DNA of 64,000 nt from positions 62,001 to 126,000 of the forward strand of contig NZ_NEDJ01000001.1 of the NCBI RefSeq assembly GCF_002114285.1, in the 5' to 3' direction. Below are positions 51,078 to 59,858 of the stretch, piece after piece (positions within the stretch are counted from its first letter, which is position 1; every line of letters starts with the position of its first letter). Position numbers and translations under genes: made by a program. The stretch is from Halorubrum ezzemoulense DSM 17463 (lineage in GTDB: Archaea; Halobacteriota; Halobacteria; Halobacteriales; Haloferacaceae). Under the pieces are notes generated by a model, which ran no database searches, had not been told where the DNA came from, and saw nothing but the letters and a program-made list of their open reading frames with translations.

Positions 51078-51110
51078 CGTCACCAGCAACGGAAGCGCGT
51101 TCCGGTGACG
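51078..51110. repeat. Inverted repeat upstream of the SsuABC-like operon
   Basis: CGTCACC (51078-51084) and GGTGACG (51104-51110) form a perfect 7-bp inverted repeat enclosing a smaller one, GGAAGCGCGTTCC. It lies 35-67 bases before the binding-protein start. A TATA-like GGTATACGG on the minus strand lies further up (near 51155-51163), so this may be in a 5' leader or be an operator. Confidence 0.5.
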
Positions 51111-51255
51111 GCGGAAGACGACAGAAGTGGCGTTTCGAGGTTTCAAAGCCCCGTATACCGGAGATACGCCGAAAACACTCGTCACCGAACGACGCAAATA
51201 TTGCTGGCGCGTGCCGCCGAGCGCTCCGGTTCCCGGTGGTCGCTCGCGGCGGCGC

Positions 51256-51477
51256 TCACGCCCCCTCGGCCGGCTCCTCGTCGAACAGCCCCAAGTCCTC
51301 GGCGACGAGGTCGGCGAGCCGGTCTTTGATCGCCGGATCGACCTCCGCGACGGCCTCGCCGCCGTGTTTCTGGTCGTTGTGTTTATCGAGCGCGTCCGCG
51401 AGGTCGTCGAGGGGCACGCGGGTTTCCGTCTCGCACTCGTCGCACACGATCGGGACGGACGGCTCGTCGGTGGACAT
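51256..51477 (-). CDS. Small zinc-finger-like protein
   Basis: A 73-residue acidic protein. Cys-x2-Cys (VPIVCDECETE) followed by a helix ending in HNDQKH (His-x4-His) forms a C2H2-like zinc-binding pattern at residues 11-40. The rest is helical and acidic. It may bind nucleic acid or a protein partner. The minus-strand box CATATATC (about 51501-51508) lies 27 bases before the ATG at 51477, supporting the start. Confidence 0.75.
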   Translation of the reverse strand: MSTDEPSVPIVCDECETETRVPLDDLADALDKHNDQKHGGEAVAEVDPAIKDRLADLVAEDLGLFDEEPAEGA

Positions 51478-51593
51478 TACGCCGACAATCGCCCGTGGCG
51501 GATATATGCCTTCGGGCGGCGGGTCGAGACGGGCGCCCGGAGCCGGCGCCGCGAACCGCCACCGTCTACTGGGGGCGCCGCGCACTGCCCGTC

Positions 51594-52397
51594 ATGGACG
51601 TTCTCGTGACGGGGGCCGCGGGCGGGATCGGCGGCGGCGTCGCGCGCTCGCTCGCCGCCGCCGGCCACGACGTGCTCGGCGTCGACCGCGACGCGGACGG
51701 GCTCGCCGACCTGCCCGAGGCGGTCGAGACCGCCGTCGTCGACCTCCGCGACGAGGCCGCCGTCCGCGACCTGCTCGCCGACCGTCCCCTGGACACCGTC
51801 GTCTCCTGCGTCGGCGGCTACGAGATCGCGGCAGTCGAGGACGCCTCGGCCGAGGCGTTCCGGCGACAGCTAGAGACGAACCTGACCGCGGTCCACGTGA
51901 CCGTCTCCGCGGCGCTCCCGACGCTCCGCGAGCGCGGCGGACGGGTCGTGGTCGTCGGGTCGATGGTCGGGTCGGTCGCGCTGCCGTACCACGGCGCGTA
52001 CAGCGCCGCGAAGGCGGGGCTCGACGGCTACGTCGACGCGCTCCGCCGGGAGGTCGCGCCCCGCGGGGTCGACGTGGCGCTCGTCGAGCCCGGTCCCGTC
52101 CGGACCGGCTTCAACGAGCGGGCGGCCGCCGCGGTCGAGGCCGCCGACGGCGACGGGCCGTACGCCGCCGCCTACCGCGCGTTCGAGGGGTACTCCCCGG
52201 CGGCCACGGACGTCGAGACCGTCGTCGAGCGCGTGGTGACGGCGACGACCGCCGACCGACCGCGAACGCGGTATCGGGTGAGCCGCCGAGCGCGGTGGCT
52301 ACCGCGGCTCGGTCGCGTCCTCCCCGACCGGCTGTACGACCGGCTCGTCCGCGCCGGGCTCCCCGGCGGACTCCTGTGGCGGCTGCTTCACCGGTGA
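51594..52397 (+). CDS. Short-chain dehydrogenase/reductase
   Basis: A 267-residue SDR with the Rossmann TGAAGGIGGGVAR (TGxxxGIG), the Asp after the second strand (GVDRD, suggesting NAD preference), the catalytic Ser in VGSMVGSVALP and the YHGAYSAAK Y-x-x-x-K pair. Start MDVLVTGAAGG at 51594. It would oxidise or reduce an alcohol or ketone; substrate unknown. The C-terminal 50 residues are basic and amphipathic, possibly membrane-attached. Confidence 0.93.
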   Translation: MDVLVTGAAGGIGGGVARSLAAAGHDVLGVDRDADGLADLPEAVETAVVDLRDEAAVRDLLADRPLDTVVSCVGGYEIAAVEDASAEAFRRQLETNLTAVHVTVSAALPTLRERGGRVVVVGSMVGSVALPYHGAYSAAKAGLDGYVDALRREVAPRGVDVALVEPGPVRTGFNERAAAAVEAADGDGPYAAAYRAFEGYSPAATDVETVVERVVTATTADRPRTRYRVSRRARWLPRLGRVLPDRLYDRLVRAGLPGGLLWRLLHR

Positions 52398-52433
52398 GTC
52401 GCGGGGCGTCGCCGCTCACCGCCGACTAGGGAA

Positions 52434-53039
52434 TCAGTCGTCGGCCGCGCCGGACGCCCCCTCCGACTCCTCCGCGTCGTCCGCGGTCTCGGCCTCGCCG
52501 GGGGCACCCCCGGACTCCGACGGCGCGTCCGCATCGTCCGCCCGCGCGTAGAACTCGTCTGGGGAGGCGTCGATCCGCTCGAACTCGCCGAAGTCGCGCT
52601 CGTGGTGGCGGATCATCTGTTCGACGATCCACGCGCTGTACCGCTCCGAGAACGCCCAGTCGGCGTCCGCGTCGTCGACCTCGAACCGGCCGTCTGTGGC
52701 GAGCGCGGCGTACAGGTGGTAGAATCCGAGGACCACGTCGCCGAAGTCCCGCGCCTCGCCGCCGATCTCGCGGCGCTTCTCGGCGAGTTCCTCGCGGCCC
52801 GCGTCGGTGAGCGCGAAGTACTTGCGGTCGGGCTCGTCCGCGCGCTCGACGCGCTCGGCGACGCCCTCCTCCTCGAACTTGTAGAGGATCGGGTAGACGG
52901 AGCCGTAGGAGGGCTCCCAGTGGCCGCCGCTGATCTCGGTTATCTCGCCGAGCAGCTCGTACCCGTATCGCGGGCGTTCGTCGAGCAGCTCCAAGACGAG
53001 GTACGAGATCAGTCCTTTCGGCGGGCCGCTTTTCCGCAT
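52434..53039 (-). CDS. PadR-family transcriptional regulator
   Basis: A 201-residue regulator. The winged-helix domain is at residues 8-85 (ISYLVLELLDERPRYGYELLGEITEISGGHWEPSYGSVYPILYKFEEEGVAERVE), followed by the PadR dimerisation helices and a disordered acidic tail. Start ATG at 53039 (MRKSGPPKGLISYL); the longer reading is not supported. It is convergent with the SDR gene, and the target genes are unknown. Confidence 0.92.
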   Translation of the reverse strand: MRKSGPPKGLISYLVLELLDERPRYGYELLGEITEISGGHWEPSYGSVYPILYKFEEEGVAERVERADEPDRKYFALTDAGREELAEKRREIGGEARDFGDVVLGFYHLYAALATDGRFEVDDADADWAFSERYSAWIVEQMIRHHERDFGEFERIDASPDEFYARADDADAPSESGGAPGEAETADDAEESEGASGAADD

Positions 53040-53603
53040 CGTCCCGACTTTTCGGGGTCGCGTCGAAAGGGTTTCGGTCACGGCGACGGCGAGCGGCGCG
53101 AGTCGCGACGACCGGAGCGGTTCGCGGGCGTCGGTGACCCGAGCGGACGGGGGCGGGTGTGATGCGCTAATAATATGAATCGCGGTGGCGGGTGCCTGCG
53201 AGCGGCCCTTGGCCGCGAGGAGCACGCGCGAGGGGGTCGGGCGCGACGAGGGCGACCGGCGGGAGCCCGAAGACGCGCCCGACGAGGCTGGGGAGGTGTG
53301 AGGTGCGGTGGCGGGCGGGACTCGAAGGGGCAGTCGGGAGGCGGCCGCAGGCGACGCGAGCACCGCAGGAACGAACGGAGTGAGTGACGAGGAGCGCGGC
53401 GAGCGTGCGGCCGCCTCCCGACTGGGGCTTCGGGATGTTCGTGCCGATCGACCGGTCATAAGAACTCACGTACTGCCGAGCGCCTGGGGCTTCGAAACCA
53501 CTGGTGCCGGCTTCGACTCGGGCACGACCGGGGACGAGCCGACGGATTACAGCGCGTCGGGACGACCCGCAAACCCCTAAGTCGCGCGGCCCGAACCCGA
53601 CGT
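53040..53603. other. 564-base gene-free region
   Basis: No credible gene. It contains a 110-base inverted-repeat element (53323-53432), an AT-rich spot CTAATAATATGAAT at 53167-53180, and at the right end the promoter of pitA (CCCCTAAG, about 27 bases before its ATG). The middle is very G-rich. It may carry a repeated element of the host genome or an uncharacterised RNA. Confidence 0.5.
53323..53432. repeat. Long inverted repeat (26-base arms with a central G/G mismatch)
   Basis: Arms: CGAAG, GGG, then CAGTCGGGAGGCGGCCGC (53331-53348); a 58-base spacer; then GCGGCCGCCTCCCGACTG (53407-53424), GGG, CTTCG. The 18-base inner arms and 5-base outer arms are perfect complements; the GGG is found on both sides and so does not pair. 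The spacer includes GAACGGAGTGAGTGACGAGGAGCG. It would fold into a strong stem-loop in DNA or RNA. Confidence 0.9.
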
Positions 53604-55172
53604 ATGGTCGAGGCTCCACAGACCGCCGAAGGGTGGTTCTCGCTGCACGACTTCCGATCGATCGACTGGGACGCCTGGCGCGAGGCACCCGAGTCTGAGC
53701 GGCAGCGAGCGATCGAGGAGGGCGAGGCCTTCCTGAAACACCGCGAGCTGGTCGCCGACGCCGAGGACGGCGAGTCGGCGCTGTTCTCGGTGCTGGGACA
53801 CAAGGCGGACCTCCTCTTCCTCCACTTCCGGCCGTCGCTCGACGACCTCTCCGCGATCGAGCGCCGCTTCGAGGACACCGCGCTCGCGAAGTTCACCGAG
53901 CGCGAGACCTCCTACGTCTCCGTCACAGAGGTGTCTGGTTACGTCTCGGACGACTACTTCGAGGAGGGCGCCGACGCCGTCGACGAGGGGCTCAAGCGGT
54001 ACATCGAGGGGAAGCTGAAGCCCGACATCCCCGACGAGGAGTACGTCAGCTTCTATCCGATGAGCAAGCGCCGCGGCGAGGAACACAACTGGTACGACCT
54101 CGACTTCGAGGAGCGCGCCGAGCTGATGGCGGGCCACGGCGAGGTCGGCAAGGAGTACGCGGGCAAGATCAAGCAGGTGATCGCCTCCTCGGTCGGCTTC
54201 GACGACCACGAGTGGGGCGTCACGCTGTTCGGCGCGGACCCGACCGACATCAAGGACATCGTCTACGAGATGCGGTTCGACCCGGCCTCCTCCCGCTACG
54301 GCGAGTTCGGCGACTTCTACGTCGGCCGGCGGTTCCCGCCGCGCGACCTCGACGCCTTCCTCGGCGGCGAGACGGTCCCGACCGGGCGCGTCCCCGAGCA
54401 GGACAGCGCCGGCCACCCGCACGGCGAGGGCGGTCACGGCGACGACGCGCACGGCCACGGTCAGGGCCACGACCATTCGGGTGCGGGCGGCGGCTCCGCG
54501 CACGGCGACCATCCCCACGGCGAGGGGGAGGCCGGCGGCGAGGGCGACCATCCCCACGGCGAGGACGAGGGCGACGGCGGGGCCTCGGACGAGGATATCC
54601 GCGGCGAGCTCGCCGACCTCGACATCTACGCCGGGAAGCCGCACGGCGAGGACGTGTACGCCACCGTGCTGTACAGCGAGGCCGACGTGGACGAGCTGTT
54701 CGACGAGGTCGAGGGGCTCCGCGGCAACTTCGACCACTACGGCACCCACGTCAAGACCGCGGTGTACGAGGGGCGCCACACCGACCGCGCCGCCGTCGTC
54801 CCGATCTGGGACACCGCGTCGGCGGCGGAGACCGCGGCGGGGTTCCTCTCGGAGCTGCCCGACATCGTCGCCCGCGCCGGCGAGGAGTCCGGCTTCGGCA
54901 CGATGGGGATGTTCTACACCGTCAAGCCCGACTACCAGACGGAGTTCGTCGACACCTTCGACGACGTGGGCGACCTGCTCGCCGAGATGGACGGCCACGT
55001 CGAGACCGACCTGATGGTGAACACCGAAGACGAGAACGACATGTTCATCGCCAGCCAGTGGAACGCGAAGGAGGACGCGATGGGCTTCTTCCGCTCCGAC
55101 GAGTTCTCCGAGACCGTCCAGTGGGGCCGCGACGTGCTCGCCGACCGCCCGCGCCACGTCTTCCTGGCGTAG
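53604..55172 (+). CDS. pitA: PitA: chlorite dismutase-like domain fused to antibiotic-biosynthesis-monooxygenase domain
   Basis: A 522-residue fusion known from haloarchaea. Residues 1-250 are a chlorite dismutase/HemQ-type domain (YPMSKRRGEEHNWYDLDFEERAELMAGHGEVGKEYAGKIKQ), with the probable proximal haem ligand His178. Residues 269-320 are a linker with twelve histidines (HPHGEGGHGDDAHGHGQGHDHS and related). Residues 335-522 are an ABM-type ferredoxin-like domain. HemQ proteins decarboxylate coproheme; the function of PitA is unproven. TATA-like CCCCTAAG precedes the ATG by about 27 bases. Confidence 0.92.
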   Translation: MVEAPQTAEGWFSLHDFRSIDWDAWREAPESERQRAIEEGEAFLKHRELVADAEDGESALFSVLGHKADLLFLHFRPSLDDLSAIERRFEDTALAKFTERETSYVSVTEVSGYVSDDYFEEGADAVDEGLKRYIEGKLKPDIPDEEYVSFYPMSKRRGEEHNWYDLDFEERAELMAGHGEVGKEYAGKIKQVIASSVGFDDHEWGVTLFGADPTDIKDIVYEMRFDPASSRYGEFGDFYVGRRFPPRDLDAFLGGETVPTGRVPEQDSAGHPHGEGGHGDDAHGHGQGHDHSGAGGGSAHGDHPHGEGEAGGEGDHPHGEDEGDGGASDEDIRGELADLDIYAGKPHGEDVYATVLYSEADVDELFDEVEGLRGNFDHYGTHVKTAVYEGRHTDRAAVVPIWDTASAAETAAGFLSELPDIVARAGEESGFGTMGMFYTVKPDYQTEFVDTFDDVGDLLAEMDGHVETDLMVNTEDENDMFIASQWNAKEDAMGFFRSDEFSETVQWGRDVLADRPRHVFLA

Positions 55173-55292
55173 CGGCGCCCGACTGGCGAGGATTTCATAC
55201 ATAGTCGGCGGCGAACCGTCGGCGTGTCCGCCGACCGCGTGCGCTTCCGCCGACCGCCGGGTTTTAGGTGTCGTTGCGGCGAACGGGTGGCC

Positions 55293-55757
55293 ATGTTCGA
55301 CACCATCGTGGTCGCGACCGACGGCTCCGACAGCGTTCAACGGGCCGTCTCGGTCGCGGTCGACGTGGCGGCGCGGTTCGACGCCGAGGTCCACGCGGTG
55401 TACGTCGTCGACGCCGGCGAGGTGGAGTCGTCGCCCGACACGGTCCGGGAGGACCTCCGCGACGCGCTCGACGATCAGGGGAGCGACGCGCTCGACCGCG
55501 TCGCGGACGCGGCCCACGACCGCGACGGCGACCTCGACGTGACCATCGAGGTCCGCGAGGGCCGTCCGGCCTCGGAGATCGACGCGTACGCTCGGTCTGC
55601 CGACGCGGACCTCGTCGCGATGGGCACCCGCGGCCGCCACGGCGAGAACCGCTTTCTCATCGGCTCCGTCGCCGAGCGCGTCGTCCGGACCTGCCCGGTC
55701 CCGGTGCTGACGGTCCGACAGCTGACCGACGAGGACCCTCGGCGGACGACGATCTGA
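55293..55757 (+). CDS. Universal stress protein (UspA family)
   Basis: A 154-residue Usp domain: MFDTIVVATDGSDSVQRAVS at the start, and the ATP-binding signature MGTRGRHGENRFLIGSVAERVVRTCPVPVLTV (G-2x-G-9x-G-S) near the end. GGGTTTTAGG about 27-30 bases upstream is a TATA-like box, giving a leaderless ATG at 55293. Stress role by family; no operon partner. Confidence 0.92.
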   Translation: MFDTIVVATDGSDSVQRAVSVAVDVAARFDAEVHAVYVVDAGEVESSPDTVREDLRDALDDQGSDALDRVADAAHDRDGDLDVTIEVREGRPASEIDAYARSADADLVAMGTRGRHGENRFLIGSVAERVVRTCPVPVLTVRQLTDEDPRRTTI

Positions 55758-55832
55758 GCGTCGCGAAGGCGACGCGATCGCCGCTCGCCGCGAGAGCGGC
55801 GGAGTTTTCCGGCTGCCGCCCGCCTCGACGGT

Positions 55833-57074
55833 ATGGACGACGACCTCATCGAGACGGGGGATGCCCCCCGGTCGCGGTACACGAAGCTGCCGGGGAAGGG
55901 CTTCTTTTACCCGGACTCGCTGGACGACGAACGCGCGGAGCGGCGGGCGAGGGAGGCGATCGAGGGCAGCGAGGCGGTCGTGATCGCCGACGGCGACGCC
56001 GACGGTCTCGCCTGCGCCGCGATGATCCGCGAGGCGTACGACGCCGCCCTCGACGTCGGACCCTTCGAGGACGCCGTCGCGGCCCGGCTCGAAGGCGAGA
56101 GCGGGAGCGACGAGCCGGACGACGAGGGGGAGGGCGACGACGACCCCCTCGGCGACGCCCACGCCGAGTCCCCGGTCGGGCTGGTCTCGGCGGGGCCGTA
56201 CTCGATCGACACCGCGCTCGAACGCGTCGAAAAGTACGCCGACGACGGGATCGACCTGTTCGTCTGTGACCTCTGCCCCGACGACTACGAGTGGATCGCG
56301 GAGCCGTTAACGGAGCTGGCTGACTCGACCGACGCGATCCGGTGGTTCGACCACCACCAGTGGGACGACGAGACCGCCGACGCGGTCCGCGAGGCCGGCG
56401 TCGACCTCGTCGTCGGCGAGTCGGACGAGGAGTGTACCGCCGACGTGACGCTCCGGTCGCTCGACTACGCCTTCGACGACCGCTGGGCCGAGCTCGCCGA
56501 GGTCACGCGCGACCACGACCTCTGGCTCAAGGAGGACCCTCGCTCCGACGACCTCGCCGACTACTCCTACTGGGCCGGCGCCGAGGAGTACGCGGCCGTC
56601 GTCGGCGCGTACGGCGTCGACCTCCCGGAGACGGTGCGGTCGTTCGTCGCGGAGCGCCGGGTCGAGAAGGAGGCGCGCATCGACCTCGCGGTCGACCGCG
56701 CGGTCACGCATGAGGTCGGCGACTGGCGCGTCGCGGTCACCTACGGCCGCTGCTCGCAGAACGAGGTCGCGGAGCGCCTCCGCGAGGCGGGGGCCGACGC
56801 CGCCGTGATCGTCAAGCCCGCCGGCTCCGCCTCGATCCGGGGGTCGGACGACTTCCGGCACGCCCACGAGGTCGCCGGCCGAGTGAACGGCGGCGGGCAC
56901 CCGCAGGCGGCGGGCTGTAAGCCCGACATCTACGACGACATGCTGGACTACGCCCACCACTGGAGCACCGAGGGACAGGCGTGTAAGCGCGTCATCCTCG
57001 CGGCGTTCGAGGCCGTCGCCGAGGAAGTCGAGGCCGAGGCGAGCGGCGCCGACGAGGCCGCGGCGGCCGAGTAG
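55833..57074 (+). CDS. DHH-family phosphoesterase (RecJ-like)
   Basis: A 413-residue DHH phosphoesterase. Motifs: IADGDADGLACAA (residues 51-63), FDHHQWDDE (DHH itself), and VNGGGHPQAAGCKPD in the DHHA1 region. These enzymes are nano-RNases, cyclic-dinucleotide phosphodiesterases or RecJ nucleases; archaeal RecJ-like proteins act in DNA replication with GINS. A Gly/Asp/Glu insert sits at about residues 88-112. Followed after 4 bases by the PfkB kinase gene, so they are likely one transcript. Confidence 0.9.
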   Translation: MDDDLIETGDAPRSRYTKLPGKGFFYPDSLDDERAERRAREAIEGSEAVVIADGDADGLACAAMIREAYDAALDVGPFEDAVAARLEGESGSDEPDDEGEGDDDPLGDAHAESPVGLVSAGPYSIDTALERVEKYADDGIDLFVCDLCPDDYEWIAEPLTELADSTDAIRWFDHHQWDDETADAVREAGVDLVVGESDEECTADVTLRSLDYAFDDRWAELAEVTRDHDLWLKEDPRSDDLADYSYWAGAEEYAAVVGAYGVDLPETVRSFVAERRVEKEARIDLAVDRAVTHEVGDWRVAVTYGRCSQNEVAERLREAGADAAVIVKPAGSASIRGSDDFRHAHEVAGRVNGGGHPQAAGCKPDIYDDMLDYAHHWSTEGQACKRVILAAFEAVAEEVEAEASGADEAAAAE

Positions 57075-57078
57075 GACA

Positions 57079-58101
57079 ATGGCCGGCATCTTCGTCGCCG
57101 GAGAGACGCTCGTCGACTTCGTGCCCGACTCCGGGGAGACGCTGCGGGAGGTCGACAGCTACGCCCACCGGCCCGGCGGCGCGCCCGCCAACGTCGCGGT
57201 CGGGCTCGCGCGGCTCGGCTCGCCGCCGGCGTTCTGGACGCGCCTCGGCGACGACGCGTTCGGCGACTTCCTCGCCGAGACGCTCGCCGCGGCGGAGATT
57301 CCGGAGACGCACGTCGAGCGCGTCGAGGGGAAGACGACGCTCGCCGTGGTGTCGCCGCCCGGCGAAGGCGGGCCGCGGTTCTCCTTCTACGGCGACCGCG
57401 ACGCGACGTTCGGGTTCGACCCGGACGCAGTCCCGACCGAGGCGCTGACGGGCGACGACGGCGCGGCGTCGCCGGGGGGCGCGAGCGCGCCGCCGTGGGT
57501 CCACCTCGGCGGCGTGGCGCTGACGCACTTGCGGGGGCGGGCGGCCACCCGCGAGCTCCGCTCGGCGGCGACCGCCGCCGGGTGTCCCGTCTCGTTCGAC
57601 GTGAACTACCGCTCCGACCTGGTGCCGCCGGAGACGGCGGAGGCGGCGTCGACCGCGGTCCGCGAGACGGTCGCCGAGAGCGGCGTCGTGCTGTGTAGCG
57701 ACGAGGACGCCGCCGCGGCCGGGCTGTCGACGAGCGAGGGCGGGGAACTGGCCCGCGACCTGCTCGCGCTCGGCCCCCACACCGTCGTCGTCACGCTCGG
57801 CCGCGACGGCGCGCTCGCGGTCAGTACCGACGACGCGCCATGGGGGGCCACGACGGTCCGGCACGACGGGTTCCCGGCGGAGGCGGTCGACGCGACCGGC
57901 GCCGGCGACGCGTTCACCGCGGGCCTGCTCTCGCGGCTCGCGGGGAGTGCCGAGTCTGAGTCCGGAGCCGACGCGGAGGCGCTCCGCGGGGCGGTCGCGT
58001 TCGGCAACGCGACCGCCGCGCTCTCGGTCCGGTCGGTCGGCGGGATGGGGTCGATCCCGTCGCGCGAGGAGGTGGAAGCGCTCCTCGCGGAACGGGAGTG
58101 A
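57079..58101 (+). CDS. PfkB-family carbohydrate kinase (fructokinase-like)
   Basis: A 340-residue ribokinase-family enzyme. Signature 1: RPGGAPANVAVGLARLG; signature 2: DATGAGDAFTAGLLSRLAG, with the catalytic Asp in GAGD. Substrate-binding GETLVDFVP and FDVNYRSDL are typical of sugar or 2-keto-3-deoxygluconate kinases. It phosphorylates a sugar using ATP; which sugar is not certain. It starts four bases after the DHH gene. Confidence 0.92.
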   Translation: MAGIFVAGETLVDFVPDSGETLREVDSYAHRPGGAPANVAVGLARLGSPPAFWTRLGDDAFGDFLAETLAAAEIPETHVERVEGKTTLAVVSPPGEGGPRFSFYGDRDATFGFDPDAVPTEALTGDDGAASPGGASAPPWVHLGGVALTHLRGRAATRELRSAATAAGCPVSFDVNYRSDLVPPETAEAASTAVRETVAESGVVLCSDEDAAAAGLSTSEGGELARDLLALGPHTVVVTLGRDGALAVSTDDAPWGATTVRHDGFPAEAVDATGAGDAFTAGLLSRLAGSAESESGADAEALRGAVAFGNATAALSVRSVGGMGSIPSREEVEALLAERE

Positions 58102-58161
58102 GAGGGAGAACGGCGGCGTCGAAGGGAAACGGAGGGGGAGCGCCGGAGAGCGCGGCGCTGC

Positions 58162-59064
58162 CTACGAGGCGGACGGCGACATCTCGATGTTGAGGCTCTT
58201 CTGGACGAGCTGGGTGAACGCCATCGAGCAGAGGAAGTACCAGAGGATCCACATTTGGATCGGGCCGACGATCCCCGTGTCCCAGGTGACGGTGCCCGCG
58301 AGCGGGACGACGAGCTCCTGGGCGGCGACGGCCGGGTACGCGGCCTCAGACCCGCGGTAGCCGATCACCCAGAACATCCAGAGGAACGCCGGAATGGTGA
58401 GGAACATGATCCACACCATCGGGCGGAACTGCTCTTTGAACATGCCGAGCTGGTCGCCCATCGCCTCCATCTGTTCTTCTTGGATCTCGTCGAGCGCCTC
58501 GTCGTCGTCGCGCTTCTCGGCCTCCTTCCGGCGCTCCTGGATGTCCTTCATCCGCTCCTGATACGCGCCCATCTTCTCCATGTCCATGAGCCCGGCGCGC
58601 AGCAGCGTCGAGTACATCCCCGTGCCGAGCGCGATGACCATGATGACGACGTAGAAGGGGACGACGTTCAGAAGGGGGCCGAGGACGACGTCGATGCCGC
58701 CGGCGATCGCGTTCCGGACCGGCGAGACCGCGTAGCCGACGAACGCGCCGAGCGTCGCCAGCCCGGCCAGCTTATCCCACTTCGACCAGGAGGTCGTCTC
58801 CGGCGTCTCAACGTCGCCGCCGCCCGAGTCGTCCTCCATCCCGGCCTCGATGTCGTCGCGGTCGGCAAGCGCGAAGCCCTCCTCGCCGTCGACGAGGATC
58901 TCCTTCTCGATGAGCCGGCCCCACTGTCCGCTGGTGATCTGGTCGCGGACGTCGACCCAACGCACCTCGCCGCCGCTAGCGTTGTCGAGGACGGTTTCGA
59001 TGGCGTCCCGCATCTCGCCGTCCTCGCGGACCAGCGAGCGGACTCGCCGTTCGACTTTGCTCAT
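58162..59064 (-). CDS. DUF106 membrane protein (Oxa1/EMC3-related)
   Basis: A 300-residue protein. Residues 1-85 are a soluble acidic N-terminal part; then spans at about 100-115, 128-148, 225-248 and 270-290, with the cytosolic charged coiled coil MKDIQERRKEAEKRDDDEALDEIQEEQMEAM between the second and third. DUF106 is the archaeal relative of Oxa1/YidC and EMC3, which insert membrane proteins. Archaeal DUF106 genes often sit with secY and adk; here adk is adjacent on the same strand, 120 bases upstream. Confidence 0.9.
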   Translation of the reverse strand: MSKVERRVRSLVREDGEMRDAIETVLDNASGGEVRWVDVRDQITSGQWGRLIEKEILVDGEEGFALADRDDIEAGMEDDSGGGDVETPETTSWSKWDKLAGLATLGAFVGYAVSPVRNAIAGGIDVVLGPLLNVVPFYVVIMVIALGTGMYSTLLRAGLMDMEKMGAYQERMKDIQERRKEAEKRDDDEALDEIQEEQMEAMGDQLGMFKEQFRPMVWIMFLTIPAFLWMFWVIGYRGSEAAYPAVAAQELVVPLAGTVTWDTGIVGPIQMWILWYFLCSMAFTQLVQKSLNIEMSPSAS

Positions 59065-59184
59065 TAGCGGCCGGTTAGCGGTCGACGGTTAAGAACCTTG
59101 TAGGATCGTCGCTCGGTCGGCCCCCGGCGCCGGTCGGACTGGCACCCGGCCACGCGGCGGATTGGCTCCCGGCCACGCGGCGGA

Positions 59185-59808
59185 TTAGCTCTCGACGACA
59201 TCGCGGATCCGAGCGAAGACCTCGTCCGGGGTCGCCTCGCCGTCGACCTCGACGAGGACGCCCTCGTCGCGGAAGTGGTCGATCACGGGCTCGGTGTTGT
59301 CGTAGAACACGTCGAGCCGCTCGCGGGCGGTCTCTTCGGTGTCGTCCTCGCGCTGGATCAGCTCGCCGCCGCACTCGTCGCAGACGCCCGGCTCCTCGGG
59401 CGGCTGGAAGTCGACGTGGTAGTTCGCGCCGCAGTCGTCGCAGACGCGGCGCCCGGTGAGCCGGTCGACGAGCACTTCCTCGTCGACGTCGAGGAGGATG
59501 ACGGCGTCGAGGTCGGTGATCTCCGAGAGGTACTCCGCCTGATCGAGGTTGCGCGGGTAGCCGTCGAGGACGAACCCGTCGGCGTCGCCGATCGCGGCCT
59601 CGACGATCTCGTTGACGACCGGGTCCGGCACCAGCTCGCCCGCCTCCATGAACGAGCGCGGCGTGCCGTACTCCGTCTCCATGTCCTTGTTCGCGCGGAG
59701 CGCGTCACCGGTCGTGACGTGCTCGACGCCGTACGCGTCGGCCAGCTTCGCGCTCTGTGTCCCTTTCCCGGCACCCGGCGCCCCCAGCAGCAGAATTCGG
59801 TGACTCAT
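59185..59808 (-). CDS. adk: Adenylate kinase
   Basis: A 207-residue adenylate kinase: P-loop GAPGAGKGT at 9-17; AMP-binding [13 protein letters not shown]-like [16 protein letters not shown] domain with four cysteines ([25 protein letters not shown]), a structural zinc site; [14 protein letters not shown] conserved. It converts ATP plus AMP to two ADP in the cytoplasm. It is followed by the DUF106 gene, as in many archaea. Start at 59808 ([12 protein letters not shown]). Confidence 0.97.
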   Translation of the reverse strand: MSHRILLLGAPGAGKGTQSAKLADAYGVEHVTTGDALRANKDMETEYGTPRSFMEAGELVPDPVVNEIVEAAIGDADGFVLDGYPRNLDQAEYLSEITDLDAVILLDVDEEVLVDRLTGRRVCDDCGANYHVDFQPPEEPGVCDECGGELIQREDDTEETARERLDVFYDNTEPVIDHFRDEGVLVEVDGEATPDEVFARIRDVVES

Positions 59809-59858
59809 ATCGGAGCGGTCGCGGGCCGCCCCTAAAGGCTTGAAGATTCCGGCCAACC

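Noticed and set aside
53577-56162. An 861-codon minus-strand frame across pitA, usp and the DHH gene
   Set aside because: Shadow of three real genes; its sequence is Val/Leu/Arg/Glu-rich without motifs.
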